A DNA stretch of 64,000 nt from an uncultured Eubacteriales bacterium (GTDB lineage: Bacteria; Bacillota; Clostridia; Peptostreptococcales; Anaerovoracaceae), in assembly GCA_949285555.1 (NCBI GenBank), contig CASDYG010000003.1, positions 231,932-295,931 on the forward strand. Reading direction: 5' to 3'. Below are positions 18,300 through 27,368 of this stretch, piece by piece (the stretch's first letter is position 1; each line of letters begins with the position of its first letter). The notes beneath the pieces are model-generated. The model was not told the origin of the DNA. It did not search any database and saw only the letters and a list, made by a program, of their open reading frames with translations. The position numbers and the translations under genes are program-made.

Positions 18300-18421
18300 A
18301 TTGCTGAATTTTTAGTGCTTTCGAAAGAATAATGTCCAGCATTAAAGGTGAATATAATTAAAGTGATGATAGATTAGTCTGCGATATAAAAATTGCCTTA
18401 CTGTTTTTTTATAGGTATATG

Positions 18422-18430
18422 TGGTAAAAT
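18422..18430 (+). promoter_or_regulatory. Promoter of hpf
   Basis: Extended -10: TGG then TAAAAT (18425-18430), with T-rich sequence where the -35 would be. It lies about 30 bases before the hpf start and separates hpf from the upstream RNA. Confidence 0.45.
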
Positions 18431-18459
18431 AAAAGTAACAAATGATAGGAGGTAGAGCG

Positions 18460-18993
18460 ATGAAAATTAACATTATAGCTAAGAATTTTAGATCCTATAA
18501 TCATTTAGAAGAGACTATTGAGAAGAAGCTGGAGAGGCTTGGAAAATTCTTTTCAGATGATATAGAGGCACATGTTAAGCTCTCCCATGAAGCAAATTTA
18601 CAGAAGATAGAGACTACTATCAATGCTAAGGGTACCATATTCAGAGCCGAAGAAGCAGCAGATGACATTTATGATGCTTTGGATAGAGTAGAACACAAGC
18701 TTTCAAGTCAGATGAGTAAGTTCAAAGGAAAGCTTGAAAAGCGTTATAAGGATAATAAAGCTCTAAAGTTTGAATTTTTCCCGGAAATACAAGATACAAG
18801 TGAGGAAAAAGAAGGTAGAATTGTTAGGAACAAGCAGTTTGAGCTTAGACCTATGGATGAAAAGGAAGCAGTACTTCAAATGGAAATGCTTCATCATGAT
18901 TTTTTTGTATATCTGGATATGAATACTGATAGTGTTAATGTAGTATACAAAAGAAAAGATGGCAACTATGGTTTGATAGAGACAAAATATTAA
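18460..18993 (+). CDS. hpf: Long-form ribosome hibernation promoting factor
   Basis: A 177-residue HPF/RaiA protein. The N-terminal RaiA domain (about 1-100) is followed by a linker and the C-terminal dimerisation domain (about 120-177; FELRPMDEKEAVLQMEML, HDFFVYLDMNTDSVNVVYKRKDGNYGLIE). The long form joins two 70S ribosomes into inactive 100S dimers in resting cells. The start is placed at 18460 because TAGGAGG lies in the six codons of the longer frame. It has its own promoter and terminator. Confidence 0.96.
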   Translation: MKINIIAKNFRSYNHLEETIEKKLERLGKFFSDDIEAHVKLSHEANLQKIETTINAKGTIFRAEEAADDIYDALDRVEHKLSSQMSKFKGKLEKRYKDNKALKFEFFPEIQDTSEEKEGRIVRNKQFELRPMDEKEAVLQMEMLHHDFFVYLDMNTDSVNVVYKRKDGNYGLIETKY

Positions 18994-19051
18994 AAATGCG
19001 ATATGAAAATCAGTCACTAAGCTATAGTTGACTATATATTAAGGATATTTG

Positions 19052-19077
19052 GCCCCTGAGACAGGGGCTTTTTATTT
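19052..19077 (+). terminator. Terminator of hpf
   Basis: GCCCCTG (19052-19058), loop AGA, CAGGGGC (19062-19068), then TTTTTATTT: a canonical intrinsic terminator. Confidence 0.93.
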
Positions 19078-19158
19078 AGGTGATGGTTAATTGATGCTTT
19101 GTTTGTACAATTTTTAAAACAGAGTAAAATTAAATTTTTAAAAAATTTTTATTTAGGT

Positions 19159-19208
19159 TTGATTAAAGAAAATAAAAGGGTGTATAATATAGTTAGTTGA
19201 TTCTAACT
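19159..19208 (+). promoter_or_regulatory. Promoter and possible operator of ahpC
   Basis: TTGATT (19159-19164), an 18-base spacer and TATAAT (19183-19188) form a good promoter. The predicted start overlaps an inverted repeat AGTTAG/CTAACT (19191-19196 and 19203-19208) with a six-base centre, which could be an operator or an early RNA hairpin. The leader to ahpC is about 100 bases. It does not match the PerR box. Confidence 0.55.
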
Positions 19209-19292
19209 TTTTGTATGTAGATACTATTAGTGTAAACGCTGGTTGTTATCTGATGAAAAATAGGTTAGATAAAGAATTAATTAGGAGGAGGT

Positions 19293-19856
19293 ATGTCATT
19301 AATTAACAAGGAAATAGCAGATTTTAAGGTAAAGGCCTACGCAGGCGGAAAGTTTATTGATGTAGAAAAGAAGGATTTAGCAGGAAAGTGGTCCATTTTC
19401 TTCTTCTATCCAGCAGATTTTACATTCGTTTGCCCAACAGAGCTAGAGGATTTAGCAGAAAAATATGATGAGTTTAAGAAGGCAGGCTGTGAGATTTACT
19501 CCGTATCATGCGATACTCATTTCGTACATAAAGCATGGCATGATGCATCAGAGAAAATCAAGAAGATTCAGTATGTAATGCTTGCTGATCCTACTCATGC
19601 ACTTGCTAAGGATTTTGAAGTGCTAATTGAAGAGGACGGCCTTGCGGAAAGAGGAACATTCATTGTAAATCCAGAAGGAAGAATTGTTTCTTATGAAGTG
19701 AGTGCAGGAAATGTAGGACGTAACGCAGATGAGCTTCTGAGAAAGCTACAGGCTTGTCAGTTTGTGGCTGAGCACGGAGATGAGGTTTGCCCTGCAAAAT
19801 GGCAGCCAGGTGCTGAAACCTTAGTTCCAAGCTTAGATCTAGTAGGACAGCTATAA
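19293..19856 (+). CDS. ahpC: Peroxiredoxin AhpC
   Basis: The 187-residue typical 2-Cys peroxiredoxin reduces hydrogen peroxide and alkyl hydroperoxides. The peroxidatic Cys lies in FTFVCPTELEDL (about residue 47) and the resolving Cys in DEVCPAKWQPG (about 166), with the FFYPADFTF loop upstream. Length and ending match bacterial AhpC. A strong AGGAGG precedes the ATG. Its likely electron donor is the AhpF-like flavoprotein encoded about 200 bases downstream, separated by a terminator. Confidence 0.97.
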   Translation: MSLINKEIADFKVKAYAGGKFIDVEKKDLAGKWSIFFFYPADFTFVCPTELEDLAEKYDEFKKAGCEIYSVSCDTHFVHKAWHDASEKIKKIQYVMLADPTHALAKDFEVLIEEDGLAERGTFIVNPEGRIVSYEVSAGNVGRNADELLRKLQACQFVAEHGDEVCPAKWQPGAETLVPSLDLVGQL

Positions 19857-19874
19857 GAAAGTGAAAGGTAAGAG

Positions 19875-19903
19875 AAAGGCCCTATTCGTAGGGCTTTTCT
19901 TTT
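19875..19903 (+). terminator. Terminator of ahpC
   Basis: GCCCTA (19879-19884), loop TTCG, TAGGGC (19889-19894) flanked by AAA and TTTT pairs, then CTTTT. Read-through into the reductase gene is possible. Confidence 0.85.
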
Positions 19904-20057
19904 CAAAGTAGGTTAGCTTCTACTAACAATAAAAAATCAGGAAGAATAACAGGAACATTTGCAGGAAACAAAATTTTGCTAAAAGCTATAGTGCATACAC
20001 ATAGAAAGCTGTAATGAAGTAATTAAGTTTTAGATTAAATGACAGATAGGAGAGTAA

Positions 20058-21686
20058 ATGGATAATTTATATGATGTGATTGTGATAGGTGGAGGTCCTG
20101 CCGGTCTAACATCGGGTATATATCTGGCTAGGGCTAAATATAAAACCTTGATATTTGAAAAGGAGACATTTGGTGGGCAGATCACTATTACCTCTGAGGT
20201 GGTAAACTATCCTGGAGTATATAACACCAGTGGAAAAGAGCTCACTGAAACCATGAGGAGGCAGGCCGAATCCTTTGGAGCAGAATTTGCCCTGGGAGAG
20301 GTACTGTCCATTGAAAATGATGGTGATTTTAAGGTGCTCAAAACCAGCAAGGGTACTTATAAGGCGTTTGGTATAATCGTTGCTACGGGAGCACACCCAA
20401 GGCAGCTTGGTTTTACTGGAGAGTCAGAGCTAAGAGGCAGAGGAGTGGCCTACTGTGCAACATGTGACGGAGAATTCTTTACAGGCAGGGAAGTATTTGT
20501 AATAGGAGGAGGATTTGCAGCTGCAGAAGAAAGTGTATTTTTGACGAAATATGCCAGCAAGGTTACTGTTATTATGATAACCGATGATTTTACTTGTGCA
20601 AAGGCAACAGCAGATGCAACTAAAAAACACCCTAAAATTGATATTATATATAATACGGCAGTAGAGGAAATAAGAGGCGAAAATGGCGTTACATATATAA
20701 GATATAAAAATTTAAAGAATGGTGAAGTTACTGAATATACTGCTAAGGAAGGAGAAAGCTTTGGAGTCTTTGTGTTTGCTGGATATATTCCTGCTACTTC
20801 ACTTGTAAAGGATCTAGTAGAGCTGGATGAAGCAGGATATATAGTAACTGATAAGAATCAGAAAACATCTTGTGATGGAATTTATGCAGCCGGTGATGTT
20901 TGCATTAAGAGTCTTAGGCAGGTTGTGACTGCAACAGGAGACGGAGCACTAGCTGCTACAGAAATGGAAAAATATGTAGCACAGATGCATGAAAAAACTG
21001 GTATAAAGCCTGAAATGAAAGAGGTGATAGCACCTAAAGCTGCCGGTACTGACGAAGAAAGTAGTGTAGCCACATCAGGTGGAAAAATCATCAATGATCA
21101 GATGGCGTCGCAGCTAGAGCCAATATTTAGCAGGATGACAGATAGACTTGTATTGAAGCTGTATTTAGATGACAGATCAATATCATCTGAGCTAAAGGAG
21201 TATATGGATGAGCTGGCTGCACTTACTGATAAGATAAGTGTTGAAGTGGCAGAAAATAGTGAATATAAAGATCTTCCTATGGTAGAGATAGTAAAGGAAG
21301 ATGGTACTGCCACAGGACTTGCATTTCATGGTGTACCGGGAGGACATGAATTTACATCATTTGTACTTGGCCTTTATAATGCAGCAAGCCCAGGTCAGGC
21401 TGTGGATGAAGATGTTAAAGCAAAAATAAGCAAGCTAAGTAAGGCAGATATAAAGATAATGGTTTCTCTTTCATGCACTATGTGTCCTGAGCTGGTGACA
21501 GCAGCACAGAGAATTGCCACATTAAATGAGAATATAACAGCCCACGTTTATGACATAAATCATTTTGGGCATATGAAGGAAAAATACAGAGTAATGAGCG
21601 TTCCTTGCTGTGTAATAAATAATGAACATATCAGCTTTGGAAAGAAAAATGTAAATCAGCTTGTGGAGATTTTAGAATCTATTTAA
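20058..21686 (+). CDS. AhpF-like peroxiredoxin reductase with permuted domain order
   Basis: A 542-residue flavoprotein. Residues 1-310 are a thioredoxin-reductase fold with FAD motif VIGGGPAGLTSG, redox pair CATC (133-136), NAD(P) motif VIGGGFAAAEE and the C-terminal FAD motif GIYAAGDV. Residues from about 345 to the end match the tandem thioredoxin-like domain that is N-terminal in E. coli AhpF (LDDRSISSELKEYMDEL, GHEFTSFVLGLYNAASP, SLSCTMCPEL with Cys473 and Cys476). The two parts are therefore in reverse order, joined by a linker of about 35 residues. It probably passes electrons from NAD(P)H to AhpC. AGGAG precedes the ATG. Confidence 0.92.
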   Translation: MDNLYDVIVIGGGPAGLTSGIYLARAKYKTLIFEKETFGGQITITSEVVNYPGVYNTSGKELTETMRRQAESFGAEFALGEVLSIENDGDFKVLKTSKGTYKAFGIIVATGAHPRQLGFTGESELRGRGVAYCATCDGEFFTGREVFVIGGGFAAAEESVFLTKYASKVTVIMITDDFTCAKATADATKKHPKIDIIYNTAVEEIRGENGVTYIRYKNLKNGEVTEYTAKEGESFGVFVFAGYIPATSLVKDLVELDEAGYIVTDKNQKTSCDGIYAAGDVCIKSLRQVVTATGDGALAATEMEKYVAQMHEKTGIKPEMKEVIAPKAAGTDEESSVATSGGKIINDQMASQLEPIFSRMTDRLVLKLYLDDRSISSELKEYMDELAALTDKISVEVAENSEYKDLPMVEIVKEDGTATGLAFHGVPGGHEFTSFVLGLYNAASPGQAVDEDVKAKISKLSKADIKIMVSLSCTMCPELVTAAQRIATLNENITAHVYDINHFGHMKEKYRVMSVPCCVINNEHISFGKKNVNQLVEILESI

Positions 21687-21785
21687 GGATTCTATTTAAG
21701 AATGGATATAAGCATTCTGCGTATTAGTAAGCTTGCTTTAGCATATATATCTATAGTTAAGCTTGATCTGGTGCGGATGGATTTT

Positions 21786-21828
21786 CACCGTATAAAGACT
21801 GGGAAAAGCCTTTGTACGGTGTTTTTTT
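21786..21828 (+). terminator. Terminator after the AhpF-like gene
   Basis: CACCGTA (21786-21792) pairs with TACGGTG (21815-21821), the stem extending inward through AAAG/CTTT, followed by seven T. It lies 100 bases after the stop; I see no gene between. Confidence 0.85.
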
Positions 21829-21966
21829 ATGCTATATATTTTATGTAGAGAAATGTGTTGCATATCCTTCTTGTATCAATAAAATATAGTGAGGATACTG
21901 CAAATATATGGTTTGGTTAACAGCAAATCACACTATAAATAACATGAGCTTGCAAAGTATGATTTA

Positions 21967-21995
21967 TTGAAAAAATAGGCTTAATATAGTAAAAT
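21967..21995 (+). promoter_or_regulatory. Promoter of the cdaA-cdaR-glmM-glmS operon
   Basis: TTGAAA (21967-21972), a 17-base spacer and TAAAAT (21990-21995). The rest of the 345-base gap between the two genes holds only the terminator upstream and a short leader. Confidence 0.65.
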
Positions 21996-22031
21996 AGTAA
22001 TGATAATTATTGAAAGGTGCATGGCAGGGTA

Positions 22032-22877
22032 ATGAAAGAGTTTTTGGGGAATATTACCTCCAGCATAAGTATTACAGATGTACTGGATATATTGATTGTA
22101 TCCTTTGTAATATACAAGGTATTAGACTTTATCAGAGAAACTAGAGCACAGCAGCTTGTAAAAGGGTTGCTGGTTTTGGTGATTACTTTTTTTGTATCAG
22201 ATTTGTTTCATCTTTATACTTTAAACTGGATTCTTAAAGGAACAATGACATTGGGAGTTATTGCATTGGTAGTGGTATTTCAGCCTGAGCTTAGAAGAGG
22301 TCTGGAATATGTAGGGCGAAGTAAGCTTATGCGATCACCTCTGTCGCTATTAAATAAGGATGAGATAGATGCTATTGTAGGATCGATTGTTCACTCATCA
22401 GAAACATTTTCCAAAGAGCGAACTGGAGCGCTGATAGTTTTTGAGAGGGAAACACAGCTTATTGATATAAGTGAAACGGGTACGTTTTTGGACTGTGAAA
22501 TTTCTTCGCAGATACTTGGAAATATATTCTACGAGGGTGCACCACTTCACGATGGAGCAGTAATTATACGTGGTGACAGGGTGCTTGCAGCAGGTTGTGT
22601 ACTGCCTCTCACAGAGGACAAATCTTTAAACCGAAACCTTGGAACAAGACATAGGGCTGGCATAGGAATATCAGAGCAATCGGATGCGGTAGTGCTTATA
22701 GTAAGTGAGGAGACGGGTGTTGTCAGCGTTGCTGAAAACGGTGTGCTAAAGCGATTTGTGTCTGCGGATGATTTGAAGCATATTTTAATTTCCAGAGTAT
22801 ATAAGAGTAATGATAATGGTAATTCTTTCGTAAAGCTCTTTGAAAGGCTGGGAAGGAGAGACAAGAATGTTAAATAA
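22032..22877 (+). CDS. cdaA: Diadenylate cyclase CdaA
   Basis: A 281-residue membrane-bound enzyme that makes cyclic di-AMP from two ATP. Three N-terminal membrane helices (about 10-85) lead to the DAC domain, with DGA in APLHDGAVII and RHR in GTRHRAGIGIS; both catalytic motifs are intact. It is the first gene of the conserved cdaA-cdaR-glmM(-glmS) operon linking c-di-AMP to wall precursor synthesis and potassium control. I prefer ATG 22032 because the homologous N-terminus begins there; GTG 22017 is an alternative. The ATG overlaps the stop of a three-codon reading frame (ATG 22021), a possible coupling device. Confidence 0.96.
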   Translation: MKEFLGNITSSISITDVLDILIVSFVIYKVLDFIRETRAQQLVKGLLVLVITFFVSDLFHLYTLNWILKGTMTLGVIALVVVFQPELRRGLEYVGRSKLMRSPLSLLNKDEIDAIVGSIVHSSETFSKERTGALIVFERETQLIDISETGTFLDCEISSQILGNIFYEGAPLHDGAVIIRGDRVLAAGCVLPLTEDKSLNRNLGTRHRAGIGISEQSDAVVLIVSEETGVVSVAENGVLKRFVSADDLKHILISRVYKSNDNGNSFVKLFERLGRRDKNVK

Positions 22878-24072
22878 CAAAAAACTTAATATTCTTATTT
22901 CCCTGATTGTAGCCTCTGTCCTTTGGATATATGTGGTGGGAGAGATAGATCCAGTTATTACTAAGAAGATTTCCGGACTTCCTATTTCCTTTGAAAATGA
23001 GGATGTACTTGCAGAAAATGGAATGGCTATTTCCGAGGTAAGTAATGATATGGTATCAGTGACTATCGAGGGTAAAAGATCCAATTTAAGTAAGGTGGAT
23101 GAGGGAGATATAAAGGCCAGCATAGATCTGAGCCAGGGCTCTAAGGGTGAAAATAGCTTTAGCGTGAGCTTTAAGATGCCTGCTGGCGTCGAGCGAAAGA
23201 GAAGCAATCCAAGTAAGGTAAATATCAAAATAGATAAGCTGGTAGAGGTTGAAAAACCCATTGAGGTCAAATTTGATGGAATGAGAGAGCAGGCTCATGA
23301 ACCTATCGTATTAGAACAGCAACTAAAATCTGTGGTGGTGCGTGGTGCACAGAGCCGTATTTCGGATATTGACAAGGTAGCTGCTCATATTGATATATCC
23401 AGCGTTTCCAATGATAGCAAGGTGATAAGAGCAAAGCTTGTTGCAGAGAACAAGCACGGGGTGGCTGTACCATATGTAAGCTTTGAACCTCGATATATGA
23501 ATGTAACTGCTGCAATGGGAACTGTTAAGAGCGTACCGCTGGATATAACTGTAGTTGGTGCTGAAAGTGGAGACGTAAAGAGGAAGGTCTCTTTTCCTGA
23601 AACCATAGAAATTAAGGGAACGGAGGAAGATCTTAAAAATATACAATCCATAAAGGCTGAGCGGGTTGATGTTTCATCAGTTATGGAAAGTGGCAAAATA
23701 GAGATTAAGCTAATACTTCCAGATAACATCATGCTTGCTGACGAAGGAAAGCCACCAATGGTTACGGTTACCGTAGGTGTGGAAACTAAAAGTAAAACCA
23801 TCACTTTTAGCGCAGATGAAATGATAATTCAAGGATTAACTGATGGCTTAAATGCCACAGTTAAAGAAGGTATAAAGGTCACTGTAAATGGAAAACCGTC
23901 CTATATTGATTCGTTGAATAAGCAAGATATAAAAATCATATTAGATGTATCAGGACTTTCTGAAGGTGAAACCAAGGTCAAACCAAGCGTCAACATTAAG
24001 GAAGGCTTTGGAAGCTATTCAACAGATAAGGAGTCGGTACCAATTACCATAGTAAGTGGCAGTGAGGGCTGA
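22867..24072 (+). CDS. cdaR: YbbR-domain protein CdaR, regulator of CdaA
   Basis: About 401 residues. One N-terminal membrane helix (about 8-27; ILISLIVASVLWIYVVGE) anchors an extracytoplasmic chain of about four YbbR repeats, each of 80-90 residues rich in beta strands. CdaR binds CdaA and modulates c-di-AMP output. The start is placed at 22867 because GGAAGGAGAG lies directly upstream, inside the end of cdaA; the two genes overlap by 11 bases. Confidence 0.94.
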   Translation: MLNNKKLNILISLIVASVLWIYVVGEIDPVITKKISGLPISFENEDVLAENGMAISEVSNDMVSVTIEGKRSNLSKVDEGDIKASIDLSQGSKGENSFSVSFKMPAGVERKRSNPSKVNIKIDKLVEVEKPIEVKFDGMREQAHEPIVLEQQLKSVVVRGAQSRISDIDKVAAHIDISSVSNDSKVIRAKLVAENKHGVAVPYVSFEPRYMNVTAAMGTVKSVPLDITVVGAESGDVKRKVSFPETIEIKGTEEDLKNIQSIKAERVDVSSVMESGKIEIKLILPDNIMLADEGKPPMVTVTVGVETKSKTITFSADEMIIQGLTDGLNATVKEGIKVTVNGKPSYIDSLNKQDIKIILDVSGLSEGETKVKPSVNIKEGFGSYSTDKESVPITIVSGSEG

Positions 24073-24133
24073 TTAGCAAGCATTTTTATCAGTCTGGCGT
24101 AAAAAATAGAAATTTAAGAAGGTATTTTAGGAT

Positions 24134-25486
24134 ATGGGAAGATTATTTGGAACAGATGGAGTTAGAGGTATAGCAAATAAGGAGCTTACCCCGGAACTTG
24201 CTTTTCATCTTGGTAAGGCAAGTGCAACCGTGCTAAAGAAGGGCAATAAGTCCCCTGTATTTCTTATCGGTATGGATACGAGAATATCTGGACATTTATT
24301 AGAGCACGCAATAACATCTGGCATTCTTGCTGTCGGTGGAAAAGTAATAAAGGTAGGAGTAATCCCTACTCCCGCTGTCGCACATCTAGTAAAGGCCTAT
24401 AATGCTGATGCAGGAGTCGTTATATCTGCATCCCACAATCCCTTTGAATATAATGGAATAAAGTTTTTTAATGGAAAAGGCTTTAAGCTAGATGATCTAA
24501 TAGAGGAAGAGATAGAAGACCTTGTCTTAAGCGGTATAGATCAAGGAGAACATAAGACAGGTATGGAAATCGGAACCTGCTTTAGTGAAATGGATAAGGC
24601 AAAAAAGCTATATGAAGCTTTCCTCATAAGCACTGCTCCAAGCTCTTTAGAAGGATTTAAGGTCGTTTTAGACTGTGCAAATGGTGCAGCATATGAGGTG
24701 GCACCCAATGTATTCAAAAAACTGGGAGCAGATGTAACTGTAATTGGAGATAAGCCAGATGGAACAAATATAAATCAGGCTATTGGCTCTACTCATCCAG
24801 AGAAGCTACAGGCTACTGTACTAAAAGTAGGAGCCGATTTAGGACTTGCCTACGATGGTGATGCAGACAGACTTATTGTAGTTGACGAGGCAGGTCGAAT
24901 AATTGATGGAGACAAGATAATATGTCTATGTGCAAAGTATCTTAAAGAAAAAGGACGATTAACGGGAGACCTTGTTACAGGAACGGTAATGAGTAATCTT
25001 GGATTTCATAAATATTTAGAAAAGCTGGGAGTAGTTACTCAATCTACCAAGGTAGGAGACAGATATGTTCTGGAGGCTATGTTAAAAACGAATTCGGTCA
25101 TAGGAGGAGAGCAATCAGGTCATATAATTTTTCTTGAACATACTACAACTGGTGATGGTATACTTTCGTCATTGCAGTTCATAAATGCCATGATGCATTG
25201 GAAAAAAAAGGCTTCTGAACTTTCAAAGGAAGTTACACTATATCCTCAGGTACTTGAAAATGCTAAGGTATCCAAGCGTGGACAGAAGCTATATGAGCAG
25301 GATGAAATCATTATGGAAGAGATAGCCAAGATCAATGAGGTACTTGGTGATGATGGCAGGCTGCTGATAAGACCTTCAGGAACAGAACCTCTTGTTAGGG
25401 TAATGATCGAGGGCGAAAATCTGGAAAAAATAGCTGCTATGGCTAAAAGCTTAGCAGAGTTAATAGAAGAAAGGTTTAGGGACTAG
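24134..25486 (+). CDS. glmM: Phosphoglucosamine mutase
   Basis: The 450-residue enzyme converts glucosamine-6-phosphate to glucosamine-1-phosphate for UDP-GlcNAc synthesis. The N-terminal GRLFGTDGVRG, phosphoserine loop ISASHNPFEYNGIKFF (Ser near residue 100), metal loop DGDADR (about 240-245), sugar loop GGEQSGH and phosphate-binding RPSGTEPLVRV are all present. It lies between cdaR and glmS; in other Firmicutes CdaA binds GlmM and is inhibited by it. Confidence 0.97.
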   Translation: MGRLFGTDGVRGIANKELTPELAFHLGKASATVLKKGNKSPVFLIGMDTRISGHLLEHAITSGILAVGGKVIKVGVIPTPAVAHLVKAYNADAGVVISASHNPFEYNGIKFFNGKGFKLDDLIEEEIEDLVLSGIDQGEHKTGMEIGTCFSEMDKAKKLYEAFLISTAPSSLEGFKVVLDCANGAAYEVAPNVFKKLGADVTVIGDKPDGTNINQAIGSTHPEKLQATVLKVGADLGLAYDGDADRLIVVDEAGRIIDGDKIICLCAKYLKEKGRLTGDLVTGTVMSNLGFHKYLEKLGVVTQSTKVGDRYVLEAMLKTNSVIGGEQSGHIIFLEHTTTGDGILSSLQFINAMMHWKKKASELSKEVTLYPQVLENAKVSKRGQKLYEQDEIIMEEIAKINEVLGDDGRLLIRPSGTEPLVRVMIEGENLEKIAAMAKSLAELIEERFRD

Positions 25487-25489
25487 CGT

Positions 25490-27313
25490 ATGTGTGGAAT
25501 TGTTGGTTGTATAGGAAGTAGTCAAGCTAAGGACGTAGTGCTTGAAGGACTTAAAAAAATGGAATATAGGGGATATGACTCCTCGGGTATTGCTATAATC
25601 AATGACAAGCTCAGAGTTTATAAAAAGGCAGGTAGACTTGAGAACTTACTTGAAGAAATTAAAGATAAGCCTATGGATACAAGTATTGCCATAGGTCATA
25701 CCAGGTGGGCTACACATGGGGAGCCATCTGATTTTAATGCACATCCTCATACCAATGAAGCCAAAACTATTGCGGTTGTGCATAATGGAATAGTTGAAAA
25801 TTTTGTATCTTTAAGAGAAATGCTGATTAAAGAGGCAGGTGTTCATTTTGTCACAGATACTGATACAGAGGTAATAGCTCACCTGATTGGATATTTGTAT
25901 GAAGGAGATATACAGCAGGCGGTTTGGAGGGCTGTGGAAATGATGGATGGAGCATATGCAATTGCAGCCATTGCCAATGATAACCCTGATATTCTTGTCG
26001 CGTATAGAAAAGATGCTCCACTGGTAGCAGGCTTTAATGATACTGGAAGCTTTGTTGCATCTGATATTCCAGCCCTGTTAAAGCAGACAAAGGACTTCTA
26101 TTTAATAGAAAATGATGAAATGGTAGTTTGTAAAAAGGATGGAATTACCATTTATAATAGTGAACATAAAAAAGTTGATAGAGAAATATTCCATGTGGAT
26201 TGGGATACAGAAGCGGCTGAGAAGGGAGGCCATCCTCACTTTATGATTAAGGAAATCCTTGAGCAGCCAAAGGCTATTAGTGAGACTTTATCCCGCAGGC
26301 TTACGGATGATAATAAAATTAATCTGGATGGAATAAGTCTTTCCCTAGAAGATATAGAAGGGTTTACTAAGATTTATATCGTTGCATGTGGTACTGCATA
26401 CCATGCGGGGCTTGTGGGTAAATATATAATTGAGAAATTTGCTAAGGTTCCAGTAGAGGTAGATGTGGCATCAGAATTTAGATATAGGGATCCTTATATT
26501 GATGACAAGACATTATTTATTGCAATTTCACAGTCGGGAGAGACTTTGGACACCTTGGCTGCACTACGTGAAGCAAAAAGTAAGGGGGCAAGGGTTTTAT
26601 CTATTGTAAATGTAGTTGGAAGCTCTGTTGCCCGTGAGTCACATGATGTATTCTACACATGGGCAGGCCCTGAAATTGCTGTAGCTTCCACAAAGGCCTA
26701 CACGACGCAGCTAGTTTGTCTTTATCTGATTGCACTTTATATGGGCAGACTTAAAGGCACGATGAATGAGGCATACTATATAGAAATCATAGATGAGCTT
26801 AAAAAGATTCCTGATAAAATAGATGAGCTTCTTGAGTCTAGAGATAGCATACATGATCTGGCTAATGAAATAAAGGATAGAAACAGCTTCTTCTTTGTAG
26901 GAAGAGGATTAGATGCAGCAGTTGCATATGAAGCTTCACTTAAGCTAAAAGAAATTTCTTATATAAACTCGTTTGCTATAGCTGCTGGTGAGCTAAAACA
27001 CGGTACGATAGCTCTTATGGAAGAGGGAACTGTTGTAGTAGCATTAGCTACACAGGACTTTTTATTTGATAAGATGCTGTCTAATATTGAGGAAATTAAA
27101 GCACGTAATGCATCAGTACTTACGGTGGCAAAAAATGATAGCAATGCTAAAAACTACGGAGATATGCATATAATGGTACCGGTAGCTAAGGACGAGGTAA
27201 TGCCTCTAATTAGTGTTGTTCCAATGCAACTATTGTCATATTATGTGGCGGCTGAGAGAGGAGAAAATATTGACCAGCCGAGAAATCTGGCAAAAAGTGT
27301 TACTGTAGAATAA
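25490..27313 (+). CDS. glmS: Glutamine-fructose-6-phosphate aminotransferase
   Basis: A 607-residue GlmS that makes glucosamine-6-phosphate from fructose-6-phosphate and glutamine, the first step of amino sugar synthesis. It begins MCGIVGCIG with the nucleophilic Cys2 of the glutaminase domain, which runs to about 240 (GHTRWATHGEPS). Two SIS domains follow (about 290-420 and 460-590), and the family C-terminus DQPRNLAKSVTVE is intact. It starts three bases after glmM, leaving no space for a glmS ribozyme, so regulation must differ from that in Bacillus. Confidence 0.98.
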   Translation: MCGIVGCIGSSQAKDVVLEGLKKMEYRGYDSSGIAIINDKLRVYKKAGRLENLLEEIKDKPMDTSIAIGHTRWATHGEPSDFNAHPHTNEAKTIAVVHNGIVENFVSLREMLIKEAGVHFVTDTDTEVIAHLIGYLYEGDIQQAVWRAVEMMDGAYAIAAIANDNPDILVAYRKDAPLVAGFNDTGSFVASDIPALLKQTKDFYLIENDEMVVCKKDGITIYNSEHKKVDREIFHVDWDTEAAEKGGHPHFMIKEILEQPKAISETLSRRLTDDNKINLDGISLSLEDIEGFTKIYIVACGTAYHAGLVGKYIIEKFAKVPVEVDVASEFRYRDPYIDDKTLFIAISQSGETLDTLAALREAKSKGARVLSIVNVVGSSVARESHDVFYTWAGPEIAVASTKAYTTQLVCLYLIALYMGRLKGTMNEAYYIEIIDELKKIPDKIDELLESRDSIHDLANEIKDRNSFFFVGRGLDAAVAYEASLKLKEISYINSFAIAAGELKHGTIALMEEGTVVVALATQDFLFDKMLSNIEEIKARNASVLTVAKNDSNAKNYGDMHIMVPVAKDEVMPLISVVPMQLLSYYVAAERGENIDQPRNLAKSVTVE

Positions 27314-27368
27314 AATAAAAATTAGAGTATGGATTTACAGTATAAAATTTGTGATTTATGGAGGAGCT

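Noticed and set aside
21829-21966. Small gene between the AhpF-like terminator and the cdaA promoter
   Set aside because: Only short frames without ribosome sites are present.
22547-23804. Long minus-strand frames opposite cdaA and cdaR
   Set aside because: They lie wholly inside well-supported genes, have no ribosome sites and show low-complexity Ser/Leu/Thr-rich translations.
25440-25490. glmS ribozyme expected before glmS
   Set aside because: glmS begins three bases after glmM, and no ribozyme core sequence is present.
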